Of a DNA stretch of 64,000 nt, positions 12,387 through 23,200 are shown piece after piece. The DNA is taken from positions 2,251,425-2,315,424 of the forward strand of contig VZTJ01000300.1 in NCBI GenBank assembly GCA_013397795.1. Reading direction: 5' to 3'. Made by a program: the position numbers and the translations under genes. Position 1 is the stretch's first letter. Every line of letters begins with the position of its first letter. Source of the DNA: Orthonyx spaldingii. Its lineage: Eukaryota > Chordata > Aves > Passeriformes > Orthonychidae. Below the pieces are notes generated by a model, which was given only the letters and a program-made list of their open reading frames with translations, had not been told where the DNA came from and made no database searches.

Positions 12387-13209
12387 GTGAGTGATTGCAA
12401 TTTAATTAATATGAAATTCCAACATTTTGAATGAGACAGAGGAAAGAATCCAAGAAAGAACCAAAATATTAACAGAAAAAGAAGAGCAATAGTCTCATTA
12501 GTCAGATGCTGCTGCTGATAGGAACACTCCCATGTGTTACACAAGCTGTGCTAAGCATGGATCATACGGTTACTATCTGGTGGATACAACAAAATAAGCC
12601 ACTTGTTCAAGTCAGTTCTGGTCTAATTCAGGAAAAACCAGTCACAATTAGGCACCCAAATACATACGTGTGACTTTCAGAGGTGCTGGATGTTCTGGCC
12701 TCTCATTGTTGCTTGTGGGTAACAAGCCACTCATGAGACACCTCTCTCAGAGGCTCTACACAGAAGAAAATCCAATCAGCACAGAACAATCACAATTTAT
12801 TGACTCCAAATTGTGTGCATGTGTTATATTTGCGTGTATAAAGAAATACATGCATATAGAGCAGGAAGTCAAGGGGGTAATTTGTATGTTTAGATTTATT
12901 CTTGGTCACAACACTTTTCTAAAGCCAATTTCTTTGCCACCTACTTCCCTTGGTCACTTGAAATGTTTAAGCATTTCAATTCTTGCACTTATTCTGAAAA
13001 TGAGCTCTTTCTGCAGTGCATTACAGAGCAGATCAGAAATGTCTTTCCAAATTCATAGGAAGTTTGGACAAAAATGCAAAGCTTTAGATGAAAAATGATA
13101 AATATTACTACAAGATTTTCTTTCTGAAATGTTTCAATAGGCCAGACTCTGGTTTCGGGGAATGGGGACTATAAAACTGCTTTCCTTTGGGATCATATAT
13201 AGGAACAAG

Positions 13210-13330
13210 AGGTATCACAGAAGAGTTCGGGTTGGGACTTTTAAAGCTCATCTAGTCCAATGCCCCTGCAATAAGCAGGGACAACTTCAACTAGATCAGC
13301 TACCTGAACTATAACTCCCAGAAGGTAATT
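13210..13330 (-). mobile_element. CR1 LINE 3'-end fragment
   Basis: The plus strand reads GTTCGGGTTGGGACTTTTAA and AGCTCATCTAGTCCAATGCC, the complement of the CR1 3' end, so the element lies on the minus strand. It is short and diverged. Confidence 0.65.
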
Positions 13331-13359
13331 CAGCAGTGTTTTCAGTGCAAATTAGTTTT

Positions 13360-13615
13360 TCACAGAATGGTTTTGGTTGGCAGGAATCTTAAAGATCCTC
13401 TCCTTCCAATCCTTTCATGGGCAGGGACACCTCCCACTAGACCAAGTTGCTCAGAACCCCATCCAGCCTGGTCTGGAACACTTCCATGTATGGGGCATCC
13501 CCAGCTTCTCTGGACAACCTGTTTCAGTGCCTCTCCACTCTCACAGTATGGAATTTCTTCCTAATGTTCCTCTAAACCTGCCCTCGAAGCCATTGCACCT
13601 TTTCCTGTTGCTACA
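13360..13615 (-). mobile_element. CR1 LINE 3'-end fragment
   Basis: The complement of the CR1 3' end runs from CACAGAATGGTTTTGGTTGG through GGACACCTCCCACTAGACCA and GGGCATCCCCAGCTTCTCTG. It differs from the piece at 13210-13330 enough to be a separate insertion. The plus-strand open frame at 13377-14009 over it is not a gene. Confidence 0.85.
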
Positions 13616-13676
13616 TCCCTCTCCAGACACAGTGATTTTCCAGATTCAGCACAATGGCTCCCCCGTTGTCTCTCAC

Positions 13677-13879
13677 CAAAGTTTTGGTGGTAACACAGTC
13701 ACTGACTTTCTCCATCACCATGTTTTCTTTTTCTGTCTCCTCCATAATGTCCTTGATGTGACTTTGGGCCTTGGCTTTACCCTTGGACGGGTCCTCGATG
13801 CTTGCAGTGCTCTTGGTCTTCACAGTGATGCTGTGTGGAGCAAAAAGCTCAAGGACAGATTCTTCAGTAACTGGAGAAT
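13677..13879 (-). pseudogene. Open exon-like segment inside the IGSF22-like locus
   Basis: The segment is 203 nt between a strong acceptor (TCTGTTCTTTCCAG) and a GTGAGA donor, open throughout. The peptide begins SPVTEESVLELFAPHSITVK, is rich in Lys, Glu and Thr (KGKAKAQSHIKDIMEETEKE) and has no recognisable domain. Strand and position fit an inter-domain exon of the decayed gene. It could also be chance; the open frame and both splice sites are what can be seen. A CR1 fragment begins just downstream. Confidence 0.4.
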
Positions 13880-14464
13880 CTGGAAAGAACAGAAGACATC
13901 TGAAGGCTGCAGCTGTAAATATACCTTGACATCTATCCTATGTCTGCGAGTTCCCAGAAAAAGTGGTCCAAGACTGGGCTCCTCATACACTCCTTCATGT
14001 TTTTACTAGCAAAATTTGGTATTTTATCAAAGTCTGTAGGGACACTCAAAATTTTGTCTTATGTTTTGATTGACTGATTGTGTTTTGATTCAGCTGATTT
14101 AGTTCTGTTTCTTATACAGTGAGTCACCTGCCCTCCTTTAGTTGTTCACCTCAGCAGAAAAAGAGGGAGCTCCAGGAAATAGCAAGTCCCAAAACCTCTC
14201 ACTTCGCCAGGATCTGGAGATTTGGTTTCAGGCAGTTTCTCCATTTTGTAAAGCACCAGAGGAAGCCCTTTTTGCTGTTCTTCCCTAAGGTCCCACGGGA
14301 CTATATACCTAAAATCATGATAAAGATAGTAGAATCAAAGATAGGCACTGCTAGTAAAGAAAATGCTCTCTCATTTGTTACAGAGTAATATGGGGGCATG
14401 ATAAGGATGTCTTGCACATGATAATAAAACCCAAAACAAAACCAACAGGTTACCAGTACCTGAA

Positions 14465-14757
14465 GTGAGCCTACAAGACAGATGGGGAGAAATTATTTAC
14501 TAGGGCATGTAGCGACAGGATAAGGGGGAATGGCTTCAAACTGAAAAAGAGTAGGTTTAGATTAGATATTAGGAAGAAATTCTTTACTGTGAGGGTGGTG
14601 AGGCACAGGAACAGGTTGCCCAGAGAAGTTGTGAATGCCCCATTCCTAGCAGTGTTCAAGGCCACAAGAAGGATGGGGCTCTGAGCAACCTGGTCTAGTG
14701 AAAGGTTGGAACTAGATTTTTAAGGTCCCTTCCAACCACAGCCATTCTACAATTCTA
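14465..14757 (+). mobile_element. CR1 LINE 3'-end fragment
   Basis: This is the sense CR1 3' end, with AGATATTAGGAAGAAATTCT, CAGGTTGCCCAGAGAAGTTG and GGTCCCTTCCAACCACAGCC at its close. It is 5'-truncated, as usual for CR1. Confidence 0.85.
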
Positions 14758-14907
14758 AACACATTTGTTGTTTCTTTTTCTTTTATTTTTGTCACACAAC
14801 GCGTAGTTTCAGAAATCACAATTCTCTGCTGACGTTCAGGAAAATCAACTCTCCCTACGCCAAGGCTTTGCTGTGGATGTACTTTTACTGCAGCACAGGT
14901 CTGATAA

Positions 14908-15062
14908 ATATTCGGCGCGGCGGACGCAGCATCCCTGCTCCTGTTTGTCCCGCCAGGGTCTCACCCGCTCTGCCCCGATCCAGCCGGCAGCAAGAGGCTT
15001 TTTTGCCACGCCGAACGCCCATCTGGCGCCATCTGCCTGCCAAGAGCTGGGCCAGACGCACA
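14908..15062. promoter_or_regulatory. Isolated CpG-dense patch
   Basis: About 155 bp hold more than a dozen CpGs (GGCGCGGCGGACGC, CACGCCGAACGCC, TGGCGCCATCTG) in an otherwise CpG-poor region. GCAGATGGCGCCAGATGGGC on the minus strand resembles a YY1 site. It could be an orphan promoter or enhancer, or the old promoter of a transcript from the decayed locus. No coding exon is convincing. Confidence 0.35.
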
Positions 15063-16156
15063 GTTTTCTGCTTCTATTCATCATTTCAGAAAAGGTGTTT
15101 TGCCTGTTGCTCATGACAACAACGTTTGAAGCAAAGGCTCAGGCCAAAATTCTTGATCGCTGACTTGGAGACTTAAAATCAACCAGTACAACCGTTCGAT
15201 TTTCTCCCCTCGGGAAACAAGCAGAAGGAAGAGGTTTTGCTGGTGCACACAGATAAACATGTAAAATACTACTGGCCCAGGTAAGGAGAGCTGGTGAAGC
15301 ACTGATTCTACAGGTGTTTGTGTACAGCTGGTAAAGAACAGGAAGGACACAGGGTGGCCATGTCCAGTGGCAACTCTGTCCCCATGCTCCTGTCCCAACC
15401 TGTTAGTGATGAGTTTGTGGATGGTTCCCTGCTTCACTATACAAATCCTTTTCAAGCCCGTCACCTGACAAAAAGATTGAGGCAGGAAACAACACACATT
15501 GCAACGAACATAATTTCCAACCATGTCCCTGAATCCTCTGATCAGTTTCCTGCCCTAAGATATCTCAGCTATCAGGATTTCTGGCTCCCACTCTGGTTAA
15601 AATGATCCACGGACAAACTGAACTCAGTATTAGGTGGATCTGTGCATGTGCCTGGATGAACCACAGGGTATGAACTGAAAGGTGTGCTTTTGCATGCAGT
15701 GGATACATTTACTGATCACTCTGAAAATCAGAGACCAGGAGAGGGAGAAGGGTGGGTGGTGAGAAGCCAACCTTGTGGGAAAGGGTGCGAGTCTACAGGC
15801 TGAGAAAATCGGTTAGCGAATGTGAAAGCATCTTCACAGGAGACTGCAAAGGAAAATTTTGACAAAGCCAGGATCCAAAGCCAAAAGTTAGTAAGACTGA
15901 GACAGTGGTAGTCTGGGAAAGACATGATCTGTTCTTGTCTGATATGTCAATCTGTTTTGTCCTTAGTTAGAAACCCTTTATCAACAGCGGGCCCAGGCCC
16001 CATTAGGGTTTTGCAGCCTTTCTGATCATCCCATAGTCATTTTACCTATTTGCCTTCTTGAGCCATATTCCTTCCACCTTTGCATCATTCAGGACAACAC
16101 ATCTTGTCAGGACCCCCAGTTAAGAGTGTGAGTATCACACTCTTCACGGTTGCAAA

Positions 16157-16310
16157 TGTCACAGAATCACAGAATAGCTCAAGTTGGAAGGGACCTATAA
16201 GGATCATAAATTTCAATTCTCTGCTCCTTGCAGGACTACCCAAAACCAAACCATGTGACTAAACATGAACCAGACACTCCTTAAACTCTGACAGGTTTGG
16301 TACTGCGTCT
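16157..16310 (-). mobile_element. CR1 LINE 3'-end fragment
   Basis: The sequence CACAGAATCACAGAATAGCT followed by CAAGTTGGAAGGGACCTATA is the complement of a CR1 3' end with its short terminal repeat. About 150 bp remain. Confidence 0.75.
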
Positions 16311-18026
16311 CTGGAAAAAATCTCAGTGGAAGCATATGAACAGAAAAACTGTTCTGAATTGTCAGCTGAGTACTTCAAACACCAAGGAGGTGTTTAACAG
16401 CAGGGAGATCACCTAACAAAATGGACAAATCACAGGATGAAAGCAGTTCAGTAAATTGGAAAAATCCTGGGAAGAAAGAGGGATAGAAAAAGGCTGTTCC
16501 TAAGTAGTTTTTACCCTCCTTTATGTGTGTTCACTGAAGGGAATGCAGCTATAGGAATCCAAAAGCTGAAGCAGAAAACTGCCCCTTGGCACTGCTCCAT
16601 TCCCATAGCTGGTCTAGCGGAGCTGTCAAACCAGCTAAACACTTCCTCTACTGCCTACACAATATTTGTACCTGAACCTGGACTCTGATGGGCAAGGATG
16701 AATCAGTAACTAAGACACCAGACTACAATTCCAGTGTGCAGAGGAATCGGAGGCAGCTCAGACACAGCTTCCAGGTTAGCTGTGTCACAGAAGTGGTTTC
16801 TGTCACAGAGAAATGACCAGGAATGGCCCCTGCCCTACACTGTCCCCTCAGACCACCCTGGCCATGGCCCACAGAGGGCACTCAGACACCAAGCCTGGTA
16901 CCCATCTGCAGGAGCCTGAAACATAAAATGCAGAACCAACCTCACAGCGACACATGTCAGGGGTGGGCAGTAAGGCAGATCCATCCTCCATATTAGAAAA
17001 TCTGCCTGCCCTCACAACGGAGCTTCTTTTGGCCTCTGAAGTTTCCTTCCTATCATATCACCAGCAGAATGTTCAGCTGTTACTGGACCTGTGAAGGATA
17101 CACTGGTATCATTTTATCCTCCTCCTATGAAGTTCATTTCAAAATGGTCTTAAAATGCTTTTAATGGAAGGCACCTGGGCATAGTTCAAAGCTGGTCCAC
17201 ATCTAACAGAAGTCATCTCAAAGACTAACAGCTGCTAAAATCCACACCCTGACTTTGAAGTTCTCCTCCAGCCTATGCTGAGAACACAAAGCTAAACTTT
17301 CCAACTTTTCTTCCCAGCTTTCTTAACAGCCATGTGTATTTCTGTAAAGATCATAGACTTGAAGTTTACAGCATCAATAATGCTACTGCAAAATTAATTC
17401 ATAAAACAAATGTGATATTAAATATTTACCAGCCTCACGCTGTGCTGCTGGTCCTCAGCAGACTGCAGTCAAATGTCCCATGGGTCACTTTAAAGAATCA
17501 GGATAAGAATTCATTAGGGCAACCCTGACTAAAATAAAACACACAATACATTTTACTAGGCTGGCTTAGGTGACAGGTGTAAGGACTTAAATGGAAGATT
17601 TACTGCTTTATGCTTCTACCATTTCATACTGCAAAGGGAAGTCCTTCACTATTACCTTCATACTACCAATAGGAGGTACAGACTAACAGCTTATTCCATG
17701 TCAAACAATAAAAAGACTGCAGATCAGTGCTATTTTACAAGTTTCCTAGGTGTTACAGCAAAGCAGCACTGCTCCATTGCAGAGTTCACTGAAGAACAGT
17801 GTAAAGACTAAATATTCCTCCTCCTCTTCCTCTCTTGAGTCATCCACACTTACCTCCCACAGCTGCACTGGCACTGCTGTACTGCCCATTAGGGTCACTG
17901 TCTCGTGTACCCTGTGATCACTGTGCAACCTCCCCAGTCATTCAGCTCAGCAGCATCAAATGGTAAGCTCTGCTCTCTTCCCTCCTTGCCTCATGGTGTA
18001 CTCAGGAGACCTCTCTATTCACTCAC

Positions 18027-18143
18027 CCATTCTTCATCCCCTTCCGGTGACACCTTCAGGAGCTAGCACATGCTCCAGGCAGGATTTTCCCTTCCTCTTC
18101 ACTTGGGTGTTCTTGAGATGGCTGACAAACTGAATTGGAACCC
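18027..18143 (-). pseudogene. IGSF22: IGSF22-like pseudo-exon: N-terminal half of an Ig domain
   Basis: Between TTTCCCAG and GTGAGT the frame reads VPIQFVSHLKNTQVKRKGKS, CLEHVLAPEGVT, then loses frame where an Ig domain would read WMKNG: the bases GG-ATG-AAG-AAT-GG follow with one T apparently missing before GG. This is the next Ig domain after 18455-18714. Confidence 0.7.
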
Positions 18144-18454
18144 CTGGGAAACGGGAAGGCATCAGCAAGAAAAAATGGAACATACCAGTAAGTACATTAT
18201 AAATCAAAACAGGTGTCTGCCTTTGTAGGATGGGGTCCTGTGAAAGAGATTCCAGGCTTGGGACTTAACTTCCATTGTGAGAAAGAGGTCTTGATGCTCC
18301 TCTGCTTGCCTGTCACACTAGCTTTATGAGACTGTGGATTCCAATTTTGTCAGCCCAGTCTCTGGGGTTTTGTGTTTTTGCTTTATGGATTTTGCAGTTC
18401 AAACCTTGCTGTCTCATGTTTGATCCACCCACTGTGCAAAGACGTTTACTTTCC

Positions 18455-18714
18455 ATCACTCATGATCAATGAAAAAGCAGAGTGTTCTGTACTAGATCTC
18501 CAGTCTTAACACTCGAGCCTTTAAAGTGACTGGGCTGTACACCCTTAATTTTCACAGTGTGGGCCAATCCATCATCAGTTGAATCATCATTCATACTTAT
18601 CATCCCACTTTGACTCTTTCCCATTGAACTTCTAAGTGAAGCTTTGCACTTTCTTTGCCAGGGGGATTTCAAGCACTGTTGTCTGTTGTTCAGTCACTTT
18701 CAGTGGTTCCAGTT
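18455..18714 (-). pseudogene. IGSF22: IGSF22-like pseudo-exon: Ig domain with stops
   Basis: After a CCTGACAG acceptor the minus strand reads LEPLKVTEQQTTVLEIPLAK, then KVQSFT, a TAG where an Ig domain has its Trp, and KFNGKESKWDDKYE. A shift to another frame then gives DDGLAHTVKIKGVQPSHFKG and GDLVQN. Together this is a complete Ig fold of MyBP-C type with one nonsense change and at least one indel. The 3' border is not certain because the donor appears lost. Confidence 0.72.
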
Positions 18715-20288
18715 CTGTCAGGAGTTAGGGAGCACACACCTATTAAAATACCAAAAAGACAAACATTCAGTCTGTTACTTTCAGTTCTTGATATCTAAAT
18801 TCCTACATTAAATAGCAAAATGTCAGTGAAATACTTTTGATTCCTCAAGTGGTAGCAGAAAGATCAATTCACTCCTTCAAATTCAGTAAAAATTAAGCTA
18901 ACTACAGCTCATAATGCACACTAGAAGTTGCACGTAATCCTACAAAGCTGGTTACCAACAGACACACCGCTTTTCTGTTCAGTCCTTCTGTCCCAGCTCT
19001 GCTCTTTTTTCTCTCCTTGTCATTGTAAAGCAAATGGTTTCAGGCAACTGCAGATGACATCTGCAGGCATACCTGGAACCATTTGGCAGGTTGAAGGATG
19101 ACTGCCATATTAATGCTTTACCTGTCAAGAATGCTGCAGTGCCTGGCACAGGATCACTTTTTGTTTAAAGAAGGTAATCCACCAGACTACCAAATAGCCT
19201 GTGCCCAGCCCTGCCTAGGGCTTAATCAAAAAAGTAAGTATTATACTTAAAAGATGATGCTTATGGCAAAGCTCACTTTGAAGAGATGGTCCTGCTGCAA
19301 TAAAAGGTAAAGCAGGCGGGCAGCATCACTGTTACTAAGCATTGATTAAAAGCAAGTTTGCTGCATAAAATGTGGTTGGTTTTCTTTCAAAAAGCAGACA
19401 CACATTTGGCTGGTCACAGGACGCACATGCAGATGAAAAAAGATCATTCTCATTATGCCCGGACCCATCCACTCATTCCAAAGTGCTACAACAGTGTTTG
19501 AGCAAATTTCACTTGCACTAAAAAGACAGTGCCAAGGTGCATTTTATCATTCCCATCTTCTCCACTAAAACTGGTACAAATTCAGTAGTGACTCACACCC
19601 CTTCCACACTGACGTCAGTGGAGAATTTGGCTTATTATGTGTAATAACCAGGCTTCAAATTGAAATCTGCTCTCTCTTGAAAGGTGTTTTCACATTGGTA
19701 CTGTGGTAATTGCGGGTTGGTTTATGACTTATACAAGTTAGATATCTGTTCAAGTCTAAAAAGACTAGTGAATCATGAATGTTGCAGAGACATGTAAGAA
19801 AAGATAGTTACAGGTTGACCCATCAATTCTGACCCTCAAATGTTTGCCTGCAGTGGATGTTGACACTGTACAAAGAACCTCATGGGTCTGAGAACAAACA
19901 TATCATGCTCTGCACAACAGAATTTCCTGTCAGTCACAGAAGACTGCAGGTGCCTGGGTCTGCCCCATTCCCACTGGAGATGCATGGCATATATTTCAAA
20001 TCTATATGCTTTGTGTTATTTTTTTTTCAGAGAATACATGGAGCATAAAGGCTCTCCTCCATAATAAGCACAATGTTTGCACCTTTGAAAACACATCCTT
20101 CTTTTTGTGCAGTGGACTCAGAGGGTAAGAGCCGTAGAGCTCAAAGTCAGCATGGGATAGATTCTTCCATCCTGCTTCATCTCCCTCTACTTGCAGCACA
20201 TCTGCCCTCTGCCTAACTTCAAAATTCTTACAAGCTTAGTTGTTAGGAACTGGCCTAGCAATATTCAAGCCAGACCTCTAGAGCTTAC

Positions 20289-20388
20289 CTTTAGTCATGA
20301 TCAAGGACATTGTGCAGATGGCATCAGTGGAGGTATGGGACACTGCAGACTTGTAGTTCTCTGTATCATCTCAGGAGCAGCATTCATA
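20289..20388 (-). pseudogene. IGSF22: IGSF22-like pseudo-exon: C-terminal half of an Ig domain
   Basis: The exon is 100 nt between TTTCCAG and GTAAGC. The reading DDTENYKSAVSHTSTDAICT then MSLIMTK is the end of an Ig domain (the D-x-G-x-Y-x-C strand, where the expected Cys is now Ser). A TGA stop lies just before DDTENYK. Splice sites survive while the frame is broken. Confidence 0.65.
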
Positions 20389-21094
20389 CTGGAAAGAGAA
20401 AAAAAAAACATAGAGAAAGCAATAAGCAAAACCTCCCAGTAGGCTGGGGTGGTAGGGAGTGGGTATGACAAATGTATTAGTGAATTCCTCTTTTTATTTG
20501 TATTTACATCAGTGGTTTTTTAATCACTAAAGAAAATAACCTGTTGAAAATCCAGAATCTCTGAGGGCAGAAATTTTGAAGCCAAGTCCAATTCTCCCTT
20601 CTCCCTAAAGGTTCCTCACAGCCTTCCTAAAGCCCCAGAAACAGACAGAAGTCTTTCCACAGATAGTGATGTTTTTTGGATCAGGTGCACTCTTGGCAGA
20701 AAAATGAAGCCACCTTTCTGCTCAGAGACATACTTTTATTCTGATGCTCTGCACTTGAAGTACTCCCCTTGCACTGCATGAGGAATAGGGACCAGAATGG
20801 AAACTGTTGGACTTAAGGCTCTGAAGTACTGTAGGAAAAGAAGAGTTTGACCTGGCCTGACTGGCAGATCTGCAAACAAAGGACTGCCTGACAGGTGCAT
20901 TAGGGTGAACTAAGAATTAAGAAAAGAAGAGAGAGGGGAAGAGCAAGGGAAGGAAAAGAACAGAGGAAGGGCAGTACTTTTGCAGCCATGGGACATCACA
21001 AATTAAACAGGGATGAACTGGGATATGTGTCTTGAATAATATTATGAACTACTAAGATTTAGCATTGATTTTGCCTGAATGACACTTGAAGGAA

Positions 21095-21580
21095 AGACAT
21101 TGACCTGTTGGGAGTGAGTCCAGAGGAGGCCACCAAGTTGATTAGAGGGATGGAGCACCTCTCCTGTGACGAAAAGCTGAGAGAATTGGGATTGTTCAGC
21201 CTGGAGAAGAGAAGGTTTTGTGGTGACCTAATTGTGGCCTTCCAGTACCTGAAGGGAGCCTACAAGAAAGATGAGGCAAGACTATTTACAAGGGCAGTAA
21301 CACAGTGACAGGAGAAGGGGGATTGGCTTCAAACTGAAAGAGAATAGGTTTAGATCAGATATTAAGGAAAAAAATCTTTATTGTAAGGGTGGTGAGGCAT
21401 TGGAACAGGTTGCCCAGAGAAGCTGTGGATGCCCCATCCCCGGCAGTGTTCAAGGCCAGGTTGGATGAGGCTCTGAGCAGCCTGGTCTAGTGAAAGGTGT
21501 AACTGCCCATGGCAGGGGGATTGGAACAAGATGATCTTCAAGGTTCCCTTCCAACCCAGGCCATTCTATGATTTTATGTC
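21095..21580 (+). mobile_element. CR1 LINE, 5'-truncated 3' end
   Basis: The fragment is about 485 bp, starting near GTCCAGAGGAGGCCACCAAG, passing GTTCAGCCTGGAGAAGAGAA and ending CCTTCCAACCCAGGCCATTC. It lies inside the IGSF22-like locus and may have replaced or split one of its exons. Confidence 0.9.
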
Positions 21581-22712
21581 ACACAAGAGGCATTAGGGCC
21601 TCACTATGCTAAACACAAAACTAAGTAACAAAAAAAAAAAAATGGTTCTTGCTCTGATAGTGTTTTTCTGTTCATCAGAAACACCGTCCTATAGGACACA
21701 CAAACAGTATTTCAAATACAAAAACTATCTGGAAGCGGCACAACTGCAGTATGCCGACTGCAAACTGGGACATTTCTATTGTTGCTCAGGAATACTCTGG
21801 TGCCTAAGTTTTTCTTTTTTGGCTTTAAGTGAGGGAATAAAAACAATAATGAGCTAATGGTCTGTGCTTCTTAAAAAGACTGTCAAAATCATTCTGGATC
21901 CTTCCTCTATTGGTACCCACTGTCTCTTTTCCATGCTACATTAGGGCTTGGTTTGCTTTTAACTTTAGCTCAGAATATTGCCTTGTCTCCTAAAATTCAA
22001 GAAGAAGCATTGGAATTAATGAATGAATGAGTGAAATGGAACAGGGGCCTGTTACTTACTTTCTCTGTTGGAGTTTATTTTAAATCATGGTTTCTTTTCC
22101 TGCCTGCTTTATGGAAGAGATTGGATTAACCTTGACTTTATTTTACTTACTGTACTTCCTGCAACTTTACATCCATCACAGATACCACTCTGGAATGAAA
22201 TTCTTTCATTAGCAGCTCTCTGCACACTGACAGGAATGATTTGTGACTTTTTGTGATAATATATCTCAAAAAATAAAGACTCATACGATCTTGCTGTCAC
22301 TTTAGACAGTCACAGATCTGTCATATGGGAGAGATTATACATGATGGAAAGGCTTATTTACTTATGCATTAAAGGTCACATTCTTCCAGCCCCAGCCAAA
22401 TCACTCAATCATGAGTTGTGCATAACAAGAACTGCTGCATTTAAATCAATAAGGACAAGTTTTCAGCAGCTCAAATGAACAGCAGCTTTCCCACTGATCT
22501 GACTGATCCATGAAAAATCTCTAAAAACAGTGAGGATGGATATTGGTAAATGCAGTAAACTCTTTTTGCTTAGCCCTCTTCTGGTTATGGAAGATGACAG
22601 ACTGCATTTCCTTGCATGATGTCAGTGAATATACCCGAGCACACCTGGAAATACTGTCAGTTACTGGCATGTACTAGCTAAAGGTCTCCCAGAAAAAATA
22701 TTTTTTACTCAC

Positions 22713-22828
22713 CCTCGGGTGTTTTCGGTGGACAAGGTTTTCCCACAAATTCAGGAAGGCTTCCTCCAGCAGGGATCTCAGAGGAGCACGTCAGCATGCT
22801 ACAAGACTCCAACAAGGCAGAACACTTC
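22713..22828 (-). pseudogene. IGSF22: IGSF22-like exon, still open: linker leading to Ig domain
   Basis: The exon is 116 nt between a TTTTCTAG acceptor and GTGAGT donor, phase 1 in and phase 1 out, with 38 uninterrupted codons. It ends SLPEFVGKPCPPKTPE, the typical entry to an Ig domain of the MyBP-C/IGSF22 type (PEFVGK then a Pro-Glu before the first strand). The following half of the Ig domain was not found before 20,388; a CR1 copy (21.1-21.6 kb) lies in between. Confidence 0.55.
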
Positions 22829-23049
22829 CTAGAAAACACTTCTTTGGTTGGGGAAAAAATATATATTAATTAAGTGAACAGCAGGGTGGTGTTTGCAGGA
22901 TTTATTTACCAGGAATGGGAAAGAGTGGATACAAAAAGAAGCCCCAAAACATAAAGCTACACAGAGAACTGCTTGTCACGTAAAACTCGAGAGAGAAAGG
23001 TTTGTGCAGCAGGAAGAGTGCTGGCTGTCTGTAGGAGGCTGCTAATCAA

Positions 23050-23200
23050 CTCCTTGCTTCTTTCCTAAATTTCTGCAGGATTTTGGGCAAGTAATTTGCT
23101 CTCTCTGTACATATCTTGTCATCTACACAATGAGAAAATGGGGCTGCCTTGCTGCGCAGGAGTGCTGTAAAGGTGCTTTGATGTCAGATGTCATTCAAGA
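23050..23200 (+). repeat. Possible MIR-like SINE relic
   Basis: TTTGGGCAAGTAATTTGCTC, TCTACACAATGAGAAAATGG and GTAAAGGTGCTTTGATGTC occur in the order and spacing of a MIR core and tail. Confidence 0.5.

Larger units (their letters stand above)
2400..22828 (-). pseudogene. IGSF22: Decayed Ig/FN3 gene, probably IGSF22 pseudogene
   Basis: On the same strand as PTPN5 and just downstream, at least eight separated segments translate to recognisable Ig or FN3 domain pieces: 22713-22828, 20289-20388, 18455-18714, 18027-18143, 11815-11930, 9707-9988, 7310-7616 and 6123-6396, with weaker ones near 3760-4187 and 2420-2554. Many keep GT-AG borders. Most carry internal stops or frameshifts, so no full protein can be made. 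IGSF22, a myosin-binding-protein-C-like protein of alternating Ig and FN3 domains, is the gene next to the PTPN5 3' end in human on the same strand (recalled synteny). Domain type, order, strand and position all fit. The naming is inference; the decay is seen directly. The individual exons are listed separately. Confidence 0.75.

Noticed and set aside
13377..14009. 210-codon open frame on the plus strand
   Set aside because: Its first third is an antisense CR1 3' end and the rest is antisense to the exon-like segment at 13677-13879.
14845..15163. Open frames on both strands over the CpG-dense patch
   Set aside because: Stop-codon poverty is expected in GC-rich DNA; no domain or splice structure.
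2400..22828. A working IGSF22 gene with unusual splicing around the stops
   Set aside because: Stops fall inside conserved core strands (for example at the Ig Trp and the FN3 FRV motif), and frameshifts are spread over many exons, so skipping could not rescue it.
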